The notes under the pieces are model-generated. The model ran no database searches and was not told the origin of the DNA. It saw nothing but the letters and a program-made list of their open reading frames with translations. This document shows, one piece after another, positions 1 to 11,229 of a stretch of 64,000 bases of DNA (the first letter of the stretch is position 1; each line of letters opens with the position of its first letter). The DNA is from Callorhinus ursinus. Lineage: Eukaryota > Chordata > Mammalia > Carnivora > Otariidae. The position numbers were made by a program, and so were the translations under genes. The DNA is taken from assembly GCF_003265705.1 (NCBI RefSeq), contig NW_020312867.1, positions 10,205,228 to 10,269,227 of the forward strand, read 5' to 3'.

Positions 1-191
1 AACATTGCCTTTACATTATTTGAGATAAATCTTAGCTGGAAAACTTGAATCTTACCCATTAAATGCTTTCATTCTAATCTGTCTTTCCTATTGAATCCGA
101 TTCAGATAAAATTATGTGTTTTAGGAAATGTCTATGATAGTGGTAATCTTTTAAGCCAGTTGTGACTTCCATTCCTTTTCCTTCTCCCCAG
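1..191 (+). other. ATRN: ATRN intron 19, 3' end
   Basis: Only the end of this intron is in the window. It is AT-rich and closes with a pyrimidine tract (ttccttttccttctccccag) and an AG at 190-191. I see no repeat or gene in it. The intron number follows from the published human exon count and is not visible here. Confidence 0.8.
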
Positions 192-285
192 CATGCAAGT
201 GCAATGGGCACGCATCGCTCTGTAACACCAACACGGGCAAGTGCTTCTGCACCACCAAGGGCGTCAAGGGAGATGAGTGCCAGCT
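192..285 (+). CDS. ATRN: attractin exon 20: most of the last laminin EGF-like domain
   Basis: Internal coding exon, 94 nt, between ccccag and gtgagt. It enters with two bases of a split codon and ends with two bases of a Leu codon. It encodes segment residues 1-30, counting from the first Cys of CKCNGH. Cysteines at 1, 3, 10, 17, 19 and 29, with 32 and 47 in the next exon, make the eight-cysteine laminin EGF pattern. Attractin is a large type I membrane glycoprotein with CUB, EGF, kelch, PSI, C-type lectin and laminin EGF domains; this is its last EGF-type module. If the protein matches the human length of 1429 residues, this exon starts near residue 1109. The identity comes from near-complete agreement with remembered human attractin; no database was searched. 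The paralogue ATRNL1 is less likely. Confidence 0.95.
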
Positions 286-2169
286 GTGAGTACCACACTC
301 CTGGGACCCCTGCCACAGGCCACATCTGGATTTAGTGACTGGCAGCCAGGCCAGCTGGGTCTGTACCACCAGGGAGGCCAAGGGACTGTGAAGCTGCTGG
401 ACCACAAGAGCCACCCCTTCCCTGTGCCTTTTTGTCATGGGCGCTGGGGGGATCCCCGGGTTGATGAATTTGGAATTCTGCCTTTTCTATTTCAGACAGG
501 TCTAATTCGGTCAGCCTCCATACTGAAGAGGTTCAGCAGCAATTACTTGATGGCTCTTTAGGTCACATTTTTATGTTTGAGTGACACTGACATTTCCTGC
601 ATTGCTGACTTGGATCAGTCTTTTAACTTCAATTACTGTTCAATTTTTGTCACATCAGGAGATTGTACCCTTTCCCGAGAAAGAGCTGGAAGAGTTGGTA
701 TTCCAGGACAGTGTTTTATTTAGCATTTTGGTTGTCTGATAGTGGAAATGATCCCCTGGCCTTTAACACATCCCTCCTGTTCCAGCATTTTTCTTGGTGA
801 AGTGTGTTAGACATCTTCCAGGGAAGAGTTTGAGGTTCCCATCCATGAGGATGCCAACAGCGTCAGACAGACATGGAGTTTTAGCCCTGGCTTTGCCTCC
901 ATGAAGCAGGGCACTCTTGAGACAAATCACTTTACTGAATTGAGCCTCAGTTTCCTTATTCATCAATAGCAGGACTAGCAATAATTGTTTTTAGTGACAT
1001 GATGAGTTGAAACGAGATTGTTCCCTGACAAATATATACTTGTCTGCCTCACTAGAAAACCTCATAAAACACATGCTCCGGGTTTACTCATTCTCTCAAG
1101 AAGAGACTTAAGAGAGAGAGATGTTTAGTAGTATCACAACATTGAGCTGAGACAAGCAGATACTTCATTGGTAAACTTTGTTGTTCTCAGCACTCGTAGT
1201 AACGTGATGTTCAAGGAAGGAATTGCTCTGTCTGCATTTTACAGTTTACAACAGTGGGCATGTTTACTGGTTTCATGGTGCCTTGAAGAAATGTCTAATC
1301 AAAAATTAAGTTTAGCTTTTGGGCCTAGGTTCCTTTCAACAGAACAATATAATAGAGCAAAATTAATCACTGCTGCCCTCAGTTAGGCATGCAATAACGA
1401 AACGAGGCGTAGGTCCATTGAAAGACTTTTTCTTCAAGAGATTTAGATACAAGCAAGCACTAAGAATTACCCTGGATCCAAGGACACAATATGGTGTATT
1501 ATTTCTCTGGGAAAAGTGCTTGACCCAAGCTTTCCCCACTTTCTTAATAGCTCTTAGCTGCTGGCCCTGCCAGTATAAATGGCCTTGTGAAGTGGGAGAC
1601 TGGGTTTTGCTGATGTTCACAGATGATATTTGTGGGGGAAAGTAATGATTCTTTTTTACTAGAACTTATTTTTTTCTCCAGACTGGTGAACCACGTTCAA
1701 GGACTTAAAAAAAAAAAAAAATGAAAGTGATTCTCAGTGTTTAGCCTTTTCTTATTTTTAAAGAGCAGGATCAGTTTTATCCAGGGAGAATAGGAAGGAA
1801 GTGAGAAATGAATATTTGAAAAATGTTTTAACTTCACTTTTAGAGGAATATTTAGTCCACACAAAAGTGGAAATGTGTTTTTCATGATAATGGGTAGGAT
1901 CTAGATTTATTACATTTGGATTTGTCTCCTGCGCTTTGGCAAATGTTTATCAGTTGGCAGGTGGTGTGAACTGCTGGGTAGGCAGTACTCAGCATGAACG
2001 CAGACTCTCCTCAGCCTACCTGATCTGAGTGACAGTGAAGAATGTGATTACGCTGACTCACACTTGTTTGTAGTGTAGTTTTATATAGAAGGATCTGCTT
2101 GGTTTTAAGATGAATGTAGATTTTGTTTTAACTAGCAATAGAAAATAATCTTCAATTTTATCCCCCTAG
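286..2169 (+). other. ATRN: ATRN intron 20
   Basis: Intron of 1.9 kb with donor gtgagt and acceptor ccctag. A MIR copy lies at about 855-1020. I recognise nothing at 300-850 or 1020-2160. The short open frames there (for example 277-561 and 1168-1386) lack coding character and cross the splice donor or intron sequence. Confidence 0.8.
855..1020 (+). repeat. MIR SINE, sense, old
   Basis: The sequence follows the MIR core: a gagcctcagtttccttattcatc segment, then a degraded gataataattg-like and gatgagttgaaacgag end. It is strongly diverged, as expected for this early mammalian family. Ends are approximate. Confidence 0.65.
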
Positions 2170-2222
2170 ATGCGAGGTAGAAAATCGATACCAGGGAAAC
2201 CCTCTCAAAGGAACATGTTATT
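2170..2222 (+). CDS. ATRN: attractin exon 21: end of the laminin EGF-like domain
   Basis: A 53-nt exon between ccctag and gtaagt. Its first base completes the split Leu codon and its last base begins a Tyr codon. It covers segment residues 32-48 (CEVENRYQGNPLKGTCY) and supplies the seventh and eighth cysteines of the laminin EGF module. The phase match on both sides supports the model. Confidence 0.94.
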
Positions 2223-2570
2223 GTAAGTGTTTTCGCAATTCATATTTGTCTAGAAGCAAAGTATGTCAATAAAACTTTGTTATTTGCTTTAATATGGTTT
2301 GAGAATGGTAAGTGCTATAAGAATATAGCAACCATTCATGGAATTGTTTCCATTCTATTACGCTTACTACATATAGGAACACCATTTTAAGCTGTGTTAA
2401 TTATGGTTGTGGTTTATGTTACTGTATCCAAAGCAGATATCAGGGGAGAATAACAGAGATACACACCTCTAGCTTTCTTCATATATGTTCTCTTGAAACT
2501 TAATTTCATTTGCCATTACCTGGTTGGGGTCAACATATTTCACATTTAGGATATAGGTCAGAAACAATTT

Positions 2571-2760
2571 TTTTTTAAGATTTTATTTATTTAGAGAGAG
2601 AGCATAAGCAGGGGGAGGGGCAGAGGGAGAGAAAGAATCTCCCACAGACTCCATGCTGAGTGTGGAGCCAGATGTGGGACTCAATCCCACCACCCTGAGA
2701 TTACAACCTGAGCTGAAATCAAGAGTTGGTCGCTCAACCGACTGAGCCACTGGGTGCCCC
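2571..2760 (-). repeat. CAN SINE, antisense, older copy
   Basis: T-run and aagattttatttattt tail at the left; ccgactgagccactgggtgcccc head at the right. The flanking repeat cagaaacaat occurs at 2559-2568 and 2761-2770, so this is a complete insertion. Confidence 0.88.
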
Positions 2761-2770
2761 CAGAAACAAT

Positions 2771-2982
2771 TTTTTTTTAAGATTTATTTATTTATTTTAG
2801 AGAGAGAAAGAGAGATAGCCAGGGGGAGCAGAAGGAGAAGGAAAGAATCTCAAGCAGACTCCCCACTGACTGCTGAGCCCGAGGGAGGATTCAGCCTCAT
2901 GACGCTGAGATCATGAGTCAAAACGAATGTCGGACTCAGGTTTTGAGTCTGACTTAACCAACTGAGCCACCCAGGCACCAGA
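2771..2982 (-). repeat. CAN SINE, antisense, diverged
   Basis: A second antisense SINE directly follows the first and starts in the T-run of its downstream target-site copy. It runs from aagatttatttattt to accaactgagccacccaggcacc. It is more diverged than most copies here. Confidence 0.82.
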
Positions 2983-3059
2983 GGCCCCACCGTATCAGTG
3001 AACTTTTTGTAATCTGGTACACTGTAACCTATCTATCTTGAAAAAATAAAACCAGTATC

Positions 3060-3190
3060 AAATACCAGGTTTTAGCAATGATATGGGAAACTAGAACCTT
3101 TATGCACAACCTTCATCCATCTTTGTGGGAATATAAAATGGTATAGGCATTTTGGCAAACCATTTGGCAGTTTCTTAAACAGTTGAAAAT
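3060..3190 (+). repeat. L1 fragment, sense
   Basis: Resembles the mammalian L1 stretch reading tgtgggaatataaaatggtataggcatttggcaaaccatttggcagtttctt. It lies head to head with the antisense L1 piece that follows. Confidence 0.7.
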
Positions 3191-3199
3191 AAACTTGTC

Positions 3200-3900
3200 A
3201 ACAACTCTCCATTTCCCTCTTCCCCTAGCCCCTGGCAGTCACCGTTCTGTTTTCTGTTTCTATAATGTTGACTACTCTAGGCACCTCATATAAGTACAAT
3301 CATACAGTACTGGTCTTTTGTGACTGGCTTATTTCATTTGGCATAGTGTCTTCAAGGTTGTTCCAGGTTGTAGTGTATGTCAGAATTTCTTTCCTTTTTA
3401 ATATTCCACTTTATGTATACTCTTGATGGACCTTTGGGTTGCTTCCATCTTTTGGCTATTGTGAATAATCACTATGATGTTTAGCTGCTATGAACATGGT
3501 GAACAAATATCTCTTCAAGATCCTGCTTTCAGTTCTTTGGGTATATACTCCAAAGTAGAATTGCTAGATCATTTGGTAATTCTATTTTTAATTTTTTGAG
3601 AAACTACCATACTGTTTTCCACATTAGCTGTACCATTTCACATTCCTACTAGCAGTGCATAGGTTTCTATTTTCTCCACATCACCACCAACACTTACCTT
3701 CTGTTTTTTTGATAGTAGCCATCCTACTGTGCATGAGGTGGTATCTCATTGTGGTTTAACTGATTTGTATTTTCCTAATGATTAATGATGTTGAGCATCT
3801 TTTCGTGTGCTTACTGGCCATTTGTATATCTTCTTGGGGGAAATACCTATTCATTCCTCTGTCCCATTTTTAAATCAGGTTGTTGAGTTGTACAATAGAC
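3200..3900 (-). repeat. L1 fragment, antisense
   Basis: Contains hallmark reverse-strand L1 text such as tttgtgactggcttatttcatttggcatag, ttgcttccatcttttggctattgtgaata and gatgttgagcatcttttcgtgtg. It is a truncated old copy with approximate ends. Confidence 0.85.
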
Positions 3901-4489
3901 TTTTTAGAATTAAATTATACCATATTTGGGCAGCTCTTTCTGCCCACGGGTCCTGTTCCTGTTCTTGAATAAAATCACCTTTTTTGTACCAAAAACAAAA
4001 AACAACAACAAAAAAAACTATACCATCTTTGTCCAGTAGGTTCTCTTTAAAGCTATTTTCTTTTGCTACATCACCTTAGTCTTTGAATGCTTTTTTGCTT
4101 TCGAGAATAAGATAATCAAGGCACACATTCCTTGCTCCAGACCTGGAATCAACCATTTTTCCATAGAGTCTTGGTTCCTTTTATATCCTTAATTTATAGC
4201 TTTGTATCCTTAAGCAAAACACAATTAATATTTGTAGGTGATTTAGGTTGGAGCCTAAAATCTCAACCAGGGTCATGATATAAGGAGAGTTTGATAGGTT
4301 ATTCCAAGTAAAATGATACTATCCACAGACTTGACTTCCTTTGAAAAGCCTCCCAGTCCCCAGGTAAAAGTGAGCTAAAAGTGTTTCCCAGCTATTGAGT
4401 ATTTATAAGAAGATCACTCTGTATCTCTCGAGATCTATTCTGTTTTGTTTTGTTTTAATTTTTAAATACACATTTCTTTCTTTCCATAG

Positions 4490-4584
4490 ATACTCTTCTC
4501 ATTGACTATCAGTTCACCTTCAGCCTATCCCAGGAAGATGACCGCTATTACACAGCCATCAATTTTGTGGCTACGCCTGATGAA
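4490..4584 (+). CDS. ATRN: attractin exon 22: membrane-proximal ectodomain
   Basis: A 95-nt exon between ttccatag and gtaaga. It completes the split Tyr codon and ends on a codon boundary, giving segment residues 50-80. The peptide begins TLLIDYQFTFSLSQEDDRYY and ends NFVATPDE. It lies after the last EGF module, in the region conserved among attractin orthologues that leads to the membrane. No enzyme motif is visible in it. Confidence 0.95.
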
Positions 4585-5611
4585 GTAAGATTTTAAAAGT
4601 TTTCTTGCTTTGTCTTGAATTCGTGTGGATCTTTTTCTTGATCTTTATGGGTAGAAGCATTAGCAGTGGTCTCCAAAGTGGAGTACACAGGACTATGTTT
4701 AGAGGTGCAGGAAAGAAATGTTAGAAGCTACACTTTATCTCCTCTCCATCTCAAAGGCAAGAATGGTGTTCAGATTTACCAGGATCTGACACCCAGACTG
4801 ACACTGACTCCACACATACTTGGTTTGCCCATCAGCCCATCGCAGCCCCTACAGAAAAGGAGAGGGGACTACAAGGGGACCTCCCCAATCAGAGGGGCAC
4901 GTGACAGGGCCCAGATTTACTCTCTCAAAACAGACCAGAGGCTTAACAAGTACCTGCAAAGAAACTTCGGATTGAAATTAATGCCACTGATACAAGGAAG
5001 GCTGCAGAGGTGATACTCCTGTGCCTACAGGAAGTTGTTAGCCTTGTTAGGAGGTAAAAACTGCGAAGGTGTAGTCAGGTCCAACAAGAAGTTAACCAGA
5101 AATAATTGGAATTATTAGGATGACTATTTGAAATGTGGATTTATATCTCCTTTCATTAATGAGGAACCCCAGCCTGACATAAGGTACTACCTGCTGGTAG
5201 AAGGGAGCCAACATAGCATGACATTTAAAAGTGAAGCGTCTAGAACATGAAGACATACCTATACAGTTTCTTCAATGAAATACAGTCATTCAGTGGCCAC
5301 TCCAGTACATAATGAAATTTTACTAAACTTGATGATACATTATTTAGGAACCTCCTTGAAGGTTTCTTATTTCTCATCAACATACACAAAGCCACTTAGC
5401 ATTACAAAATTCCTGTCACCATAAACATGACAAATAATACATGGAAAATAATATGACAGTGAGCCAGGTTGTGTTCCTTTGTTAACAAATGTTATTGTTA
5501 ACAAGCTTTGCTAAATCTAAAGTATAAATAAAGTAGTAGTAGAACAAAATCCAGAGTGTGGGATGTTTACAATTAAATGAAAGTAAGATTTGTTTTTTAT
5601 AATCCATTTTT

Positions 5612-5850
5612 TTAAAGATTTTATTTATTTATTTGAGAGAGAGAGAATGAGAGATAGCACGAGAGGGAAGAGGGTCGGAGGGAGAAGCAGACTCCCTGCT
5701 GAGCAGGGAGCCCAATGTGGGACTCGGTCCTGATGCGGGACTGGATCCCGATGTGGGACTCGATCCCGATGTGGGACTCGATCCCAGGACTCCAGGATCA
5801 TGACCTGAGCCGAAGGCAGTTGCTTAACCAACTGAGCCACACAGGTGCCC
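5612..5850 (-). repeat. CAN SINE, antisense, with an internal 18-bp tandem repeat
   Basis: Complete insertion flanked by 13-bp repeats with one mismatch (tataatccatttt at 5599-5611, tatattccatttt at 5851-5863). The body is longer than its neighbours because gatgtgggactcgatccc is present in four tandem copies at 5714-5785. Confidence 0.93.
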
Positions 5851-6275
5851 TATATTCCATTTTAATGATAAAATTAAGAAGAAATGTACTAGAGAGTGAA
5901 TTTAAGTAAAAATAATAGATGAACTTAAATGAAAATATTATGTGGACAGACTGTATATCATATCATTTGAATGGCTGTATTGACTGGAATTAAAAAAAAA
6001 ATTTTAGGCTAAGATTATAGCAAAAGTACCACACATGAAATTTATTTAATATCTTATTCATAAGCATTGGTTGAAGTACTCAGTCTTTCAGGATGTAATT
6101 GATGTTAACTTTATTTTAAATAAACATAATAGACTCTTGGCAATACTTCTTAATGTGGTGAGTGACCATGAAAATCTTTTGACTTCTTTGGAGTTCCCTG
6201 TCTATCTTATAACAGAATATTTAATAGAGTTATCCAAGATGTATGTTCTGTCTCTTATAAAAGCACCAGGATATC

Positions 6276-6480
6276 GGGGTGCCTGGGTGGCTCAGTCGGT
6301 TAAGTGGCTGCCTTCGGCTCAGGTCATGATCCTGGGGTCCTGGGATTGAGCCCCACATCCGGCTCCTTGCTCAGCGGAGAGCCTGCTTCTCCCTCTCCCT
6401 CTGCCTGCCACTCTACCTACTTGTGCTCTCTCTCTCTCTCTGTCAAATAAATAAATAAAATCTTTAAAAAAAAAAAAAAA
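6276..6480 (+). repeat. CAN SINE, sense
   Basis: Head ggggtgcctgggtggctcag, tail aaataaataaataaaatctt plus an A-run. Perfect 13-bp target-site duplication gcaccaggatatc at 6263-6275 and 6482-6494. Confidence 0.96.
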
Positions 6481-7202
6481 GGCACCAGGATATCAAGTTT
6501 ATTGATCCTTTCTATGGAAAGAAGTAATTGTAAGTAGTGTTCTTCCACCAAATATTAAAAAAAAAAATAAACACTTGAGCTTTCCTGCAAGAGGAGGGTG
6601 AGGTTATATCAATAAACAAGAAGGTAACTAACTGCTTTGGGAGAGAAACTCCTGGTTTGGAGATCACATTTTGAAAATGGCTATTTAGAAATGTTTCCAT
6701 TGTTAAGATTTTGTGCTGTAAATACCATCAAAACAACCTCCTTAAAAATCTTATTGTTCCGACTTGATTTCTGGTCTTTCAAGATAAAGAATTTCAGCAG
6801 GATTGGATCCATTTGTAAAATATATATATAAATAAAATATAAAATTTGCATACATAATTCTTTGACCACAAGAAAGAGATTTATTAGTCAAGTTTCAGTG
6901 AAAACTAAAAATTCGTAGTATAGTTTATCCAGTGTAGCCAGCAGTGCACTTCTATCTGTTGGCTCAACACATTTCTTGGAGATGTCTTTCTCAGTCATTA
7001 AAACCAAGAATCAAAATAAACAAAACTAGCTCTTCAAATTGTTGTATCTCTAAGTGATAAATAAGATTTTCAAAGCTAGTAAAGAATATTCAGTCATATT
7101 TCTCTTGAAATAAAATTTTTAGTGAGGGAAAATGTTTTTTAAGTCCTGAATGAATACAGTCAAATTATTTTTTAAGTTAGTTCATTTCAGCTTTTTATGC
7201 TT

Positions 7203-7308
7203 TTTAAAAAAAAATTTATTTTATTTATTCATTTGAGAGAGAGAGAATGAGCGTGAGATGGGGGAGGGTTAGAGGGAGAAGCAGACTCCCTGCTGAGCAG
7301 GGAGCCCA
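7203..7308 (-). repeat. CAN SINE fragment, antisense
   Basis: Contains the tail and the agaagcagactccctgctgagcagg segment, then stops at ggagccc. The element is truncated in its head half. Confidence 0.8.
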
Positions 7309-7329
7309 TTTCCACTTTGGAGAACTTTT

Positions 7330-7526
7330 TTTTTTAAGATTTTTATTTATTTATTTGAGAGAGAGAGAATGAGAGAGAGAGAGAGCACATGAGAAGGGGG
7401 AGGGTCAGAGGGAGAAGCAGACTCCCTGCCAAGCGGGGAGCCCGATGTGGGACTCGATCCCGGGACTCCAGGATCATGACCTGAGCCGAAGGCAGTCGCT
7501 TAACCAACTGAGCCACCCAGGCGCCC
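7330..7526 (-). repeat. CAN SINE, antisense
   Basis: Full-length body ending ccacccaggcgcccc. The flanking duplication cactttggagaacttt is at 7313-7328 and 7527-7542. Confidence 0.95.
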
Positions 7527-8005
7527 CACTTTGGAGAACTTTATAGGATATGTAATCTATCAGCTCAGAAGTACATAGCTTTAATTTATAAATACACATA
7601 AATTGAGATCTTGGTTCAGTGTTTACTTATCAGCATGGGCTCTCCAGACATTTGGAAACAGCTGCCCAGAGGATCCTTTAGGAGGCTGACTCCCCTAACA
7701 TGGATCATAGGATTAAAGTTGTTGTGCTCTGGTCAGGGGCTTTTTAAAACATACTTTCTCATGGAGTTAGGCATTTGATAAAGCATTAAATTACATACAC
7801 ATTTATGAGAGAGAAATGAAATTTACTTGGGCTATATTGCTTATATTGGTTAGAAATGTTACTAAGTGCGAGTTTCTTTTAAGACACTGTAAAATATCTG
7901 TTTTGTAGTTAAGAAAATTGAGAGTAATAAAATTTAATTGCTACTTTATTTTAAAATCTGGAAACTGTTGTAATTAATTTTCTAACTATTTGCACCGCCC
8001 TTCAG

Positions 8006-8084
8006 CAAAACAGGGATTTGGACATGTTCATCAATGCCTCCAAAAACTTCAACCTCAACATCACCTGGGCCGCCAGCTTCTCAG
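8006..8084 (+). CDS. ATRN: attractin exon 23: membrane-proximal ectodomain, two N-glycosylation sequons
   Basis: A 79-nt exon between cttcag and gtaaag, starting on a codon boundary and ending with one base of an Ala codon. It encodes segment residues 81-106 (QNRDLDMFINASKNFNLNIT and on to SFS). Two N-x-S/T sequons, NAS and NIT, are visible, in keeping with attractin being heavily glycosylated. The exon lies on the extracellular side. Confidence 0.95.
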
Positions 8085-8164
8085 GTAAAGACATACCTAG
8101 AAGAAGACCCTCCAAGTGGAGTAGATTGGTAGTAGATTGAGAAATACGTGTAGTTGTTGAGAAA

Positions 8165-8345
8165 GGGGGCTCTGGAGACAGATGGGTTTGAAACCCACCT
8201 TTGCCACTTATGACCTGGGAGACCTTGAACAGTGTCTAAACCTGTCTCTAGACTTTAGCGTGATTTGTCACAAAGAGAAGACAGCAATACTTACCTCCTA
8301 GAATTGTTGTGTCAATTGAATCAGGTCATACGAGCGTGTGCCTCG
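8165..8345 (+). repeat. MIR SINE, sense
   Basis: Reads ggctctggagacagatgggtttgaaaccc, then cttatgacctgggagaccttgaacagtg, then cttacctcctagaattgttgtgtcaattgaat, which is the MIR order. Old and diverged. Confidence 0.8.
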
Positions 8346-8639
8346 GGTGGTGTCAGGCTCAGCGCACGCTCAGCCCCCCGCCCTGCTGCCCACGACACTA
8401 GCTGCAGCCCCTGCTCTGGCGCTCCCACCGTTGGCCCCGTCCAGGCCTCAAAAGTGAGAAATGGAAATATTTAGAATGAGATCTTGGTAGGTACAGGAAG
8501 GTGAATTTGGGAATTGAATCGAGCTCTAAGAGCATAGTGTTTGCTCTCTTGTCTATCTTGCTACGATTCACTAAAGACTATGTGGGCGGAAGATCTACTG
8601 AGGAAGTGACAGGCGGGCCTGATGTAGCGCTTACGAACG

Positions 8640-8870
8640 TAGCTCAACAGACTAGACAGACATGGGTTTGAACTCTGCCCGTTACCAACCGCGCTGCACT
8701 GTGCGGTTGGGTAGATTAAGCTTTCTGAGCCAGTTTGCTCGTGGATACAAGGGATGATAGAAACACCTAGCCGTGCACAGCATAGTGAGACTGAAATGAG
8801 ACAATAAAGAAGTAGTCCGTGTAGCGCTTGAAACCCAGCAGTTTCTCACTGGATGGTAACCATGCTTCCT
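8640..8870 (+). repeat. MIR SINE, sense, diverged
   Basis: MIR-like order: agacatgggtttgaactctgcc, agctttctgagccagtttgctcgtgg, then a degraded tgagacaataa end. Boundaries are loose. Confidence 0.6.
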
Positions 8871-9094
8871 TATCACTTCTCTTCCAGTACTGATTTTTGG
8901 TCAAAACACAACCAGTTAGACTGAAACAAAATTAAGTATTACCTTTGCACATCTTATGTTTATCATCTTTTAAGATTGTATGGAATTCAAAAAAGGTTCA
9001 GAAACTTGCAGTGAGGAGATACTTTTAAGGAAAAAGTCTGAATTGTCAGAACATTGGGAGAAGGGCAACATCTCTGAGCATGTGAATGCTTTTC

Positions 9095-9294
9095 TTTTTT
9101 TTTTTTAAGATTTTATTTATTTATTTGACAGAGAGAGACACAGCGAGAGTGGGAACACAAGCAGGGGGAGTGGGAGAGGGAGAAGCAGGCTTCCCGCTGA
9201 GCAGGGAGCCCGATGAGGGGCTCAATCCCAGGACCCTGGGATCATGACCTGAGCCGAAGGCAGCCGCTTAATGACTGAGCCACCCAGGCGCCCC
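9095..9294 (-). repeat. CAN SINE, antisense
   Basis: Long T-run, aagattttatttatttatttgacagagagagacacagcgagag, and head ccacccaggcgcccc. The 10-bp duplication aatgcttttc is at 9085-9094 and 9295-9304. Confidence 0.95.
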
Positions 9295-9784
9295 AATGCT
9301 TTTCAATGATTCTCTCAATGAGGACCCAGCAGTCTGGGCTCCAGTCACAGTATTTAATGCAGACATGCTAAAAATCTATTTTACGAATCTTTGTAGACAC
9401 CAGAATTCCAGGCTGAGGGAGAAAATGGAATGTTGAAGGACTGTTTGGGAATAGCATGAATTTATACCAGATTGGGGGGATTTAAATACAGTTGTAGCTG
9501 ATAGCAGAAGAGACTGGGTGACTCTCTAGAGCTCCTTCTTCCCTGCTGCTGTTGAGACGTGAGGTCACTGCTAATTAGGAAGTGAGAGGTCAATCAGTGT
9601 CCCTGGTACGGGGATCAGGAGCACTGACAAACAGGTCTAAAAGGGATATGCAAAGCAGTTGAAGTGCTACATGCAGAATGAAAGTCATTGCTTGTTAGTA
9701 GGATTCTAGTGGTATCTGTATTTTCACAGCTAGGTGTCAGCTGTTTAAGTGGAGAGGAGTCGCAGAGACTCCTGGCAGAACTGT

Positions 9785-10010
9785 TTTGGTTAAGGGCACA
9801 GCCTTGCGTATCAGCCTTCCCACTGCATATCTCAGCTCTGCTGCTTGTTGGCTGTGTGACCTGAACCAAGTTACTTAATTTCTCCAAACCTCAGTTTCCT
9901 GATCTGTGAATGAGAATAGTAAGAATTGTTGTTCGAATTAAATGAGCTTGTGCTCTTAGAGGCTATTCCTGGAACGTAGTAAGTGTTCAGTAAATGCTAA
10001 CTGTTGTCAT
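9785..10010 (+). repeat. MIR SINE, sense, well preserved
   Basis: Clear MIR core: ctctgctgcttgttggctgtgtgacctgaaccaagttacttaatttctccaaacctcagtttcctgatctgtgaatgagaatagtaag, with a 3' end resembling cagtaaatgctaac. It ends about 60 bp before the next exon. Confidence 0.9.
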
Positions 10011-10073
10011 TAATGAAGGCAGAATCTGTCCCCAAAAAAAGACCCTTGTATTTCATTCTTTTCTTCCTGACAG

Positions 10074-10231
10074 CTGGAACCCAGGCTGGAGAAGAGATGC
10101 CTGTTGTTTCAAAAACCAACATTAAGGAGTACAAAGATAGCTTCTCTAATGAGAAGTTCGATTTTCGCAACCACCCAAATATCACTTTCTTCGTTTATGT
10201 CAGTAATTTTACCTGGCCCATCAAAATTCAG
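10074..10231 (+). CDS. ATRN: attractin exon 24: last exon shared with the human secreted form
   Basis: A 158-nt exon between cctgacag and gtaaga. It completes the split Ala codon and ends on a codon boundary, giving segment residues 108-159 (GTQAGEEMPVVSKTN and on to FTWPIKIQ). It carries sequons NIT and NFT. In human ATRN this is the branch point: the secreted mRNA joins a LINE-1-derived terminal exon here, and the membrane mRNA joins the transmembrane exon. Reading past the donor would add 28 residues before a TGA at 10316-10318. Confidence 0.95.
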
Positions 10232-11229
10232 GTAAGAAGTACTTTTTGGTTTCAACCTGCAGACATAGTGAAATCTTTTCAGTGGAGACTGACTCAACTA
10301 ATTTGGAACCTGAGGTGAATGAGGTGTACGATATTGCTTGGCCTTGGTAGTATCTATGGGAAAGGAGTGCTGAGCACATGACCACCATAAAGAAGGCTGT
10401 GGTAGGCGTGGCTTAAACCACTTAAAGAGAACTATAAGCCCTTTTGAAAGCAAGTTGGCATGTAACAAGTTTGGCAATTGCCGCTGGATTCATTTCTTCA
10501 CTAAGCACTTCCCATGTAAAAGCCTGTAGAGCTTCAGTTCTGGAATGAGTCAGGGTATGCAGGAGTCACACTGATGAGAGCCCGAGTGTGGAAAGTGTCA
10601 TATGGCAAGTTGCTGCAGCTGCTGTCAGAGTGTAAAGATAGGGTGGAGTGGAGTGAGTGGCTGCGCGAGGTTGCATGTGCGAGCACGGGCCCTGTGTGAG
10701 TCCTGGCCTCTCCTACACAGATCACGTAGCCTCTCCACGTCACCGAGTTTTGTGTATGTGACCTGAAGGCAGGTCTGCTGCTGCCACCGATGTTATCAAC
10801 TCCCACCCTTTTCTCAGTTCACAGGGGATCCACGGACTCCCTCTTATCTAAGACCCATGGCCTCATTTCTGCTCTTTGTCATCTGCCACTGTGTCCTCCA
10901 GGCCTTGCCTCAGTACTTTTCGATTTTACCCCCTCTGTTTTGGGTGAATGTGGAATCCAGGGCCGGGTGGACCTTCAGGGACTGGTGCAGCGTTAGCCAT
11001 AGAAACATGGTCACGGGCCTGGTTTGAGGCCGTTTGCCGACTCTCAGAAGCAAGTCGTCACTGATCAGTTAGGAGGGATTTGAAACCGAGTCCTGGTGAT
11101 TGTGTGTTCATGTCTTCGGACTGCGACTAAAGAAGAATCTTTTCAGAAGAATCTTTTCATTCCTGGAATGTGGGGATAGGCTCTGTGTTGTTTTTTTTCT
11201 CACCAACTGCTTCCCTTTCTCTGTCTAGC

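Larger units (their letters stand above)
2223..4489 (+). other. ATRN: ATRN intron 21
   Basis: Intron of 2.3 kb, donor gtaagt, acceptor ttccatag. It holds two adjacent antisense CAN SINEs (2571-2980), a sense L1 scrap (about 3060-3190) and an antisense L1 piece (about 3200-3900). I recognise nothing at 2223-2560 or 3900-4489. Confidence 0.8.
4585..8005 (+). other. ATRN: ATRN intron 22
   Basis: Intron of 3.4 kb, donor gtaaga, acceptor cttcag. It holds CAN SINEs at 5612-5850, 6276-6480, 7203-7308 and 7330-7526. About 4660-5350 starts with cagtggtctccaaagtgg, like hAT DNA-transposon ends, but I found no matching right end. 5851-6262, 6495-7200 and 7543-8005 are AT-rich with nothing recognised. 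Confidence 0.75.
8085..10073 (+). other. ATRN: ATRN intron 23
   Basis: Intron of 2.0 kb, donor gtaaag, acceptor cctgacag. It holds MIR copies at about 8165-8345, 8640-8870 and 9785-10010 and a CAN SINE at 9095-9294. I recognise nothing at 9305-9780. Confidence 0.8.

Noticed and set aside
4666..5013. 115-codon frame in intron 22
   Set aside because: It begins in sequence resembling a hAT transposon end and shows no known domain, so it is better read as old repeat DNA.
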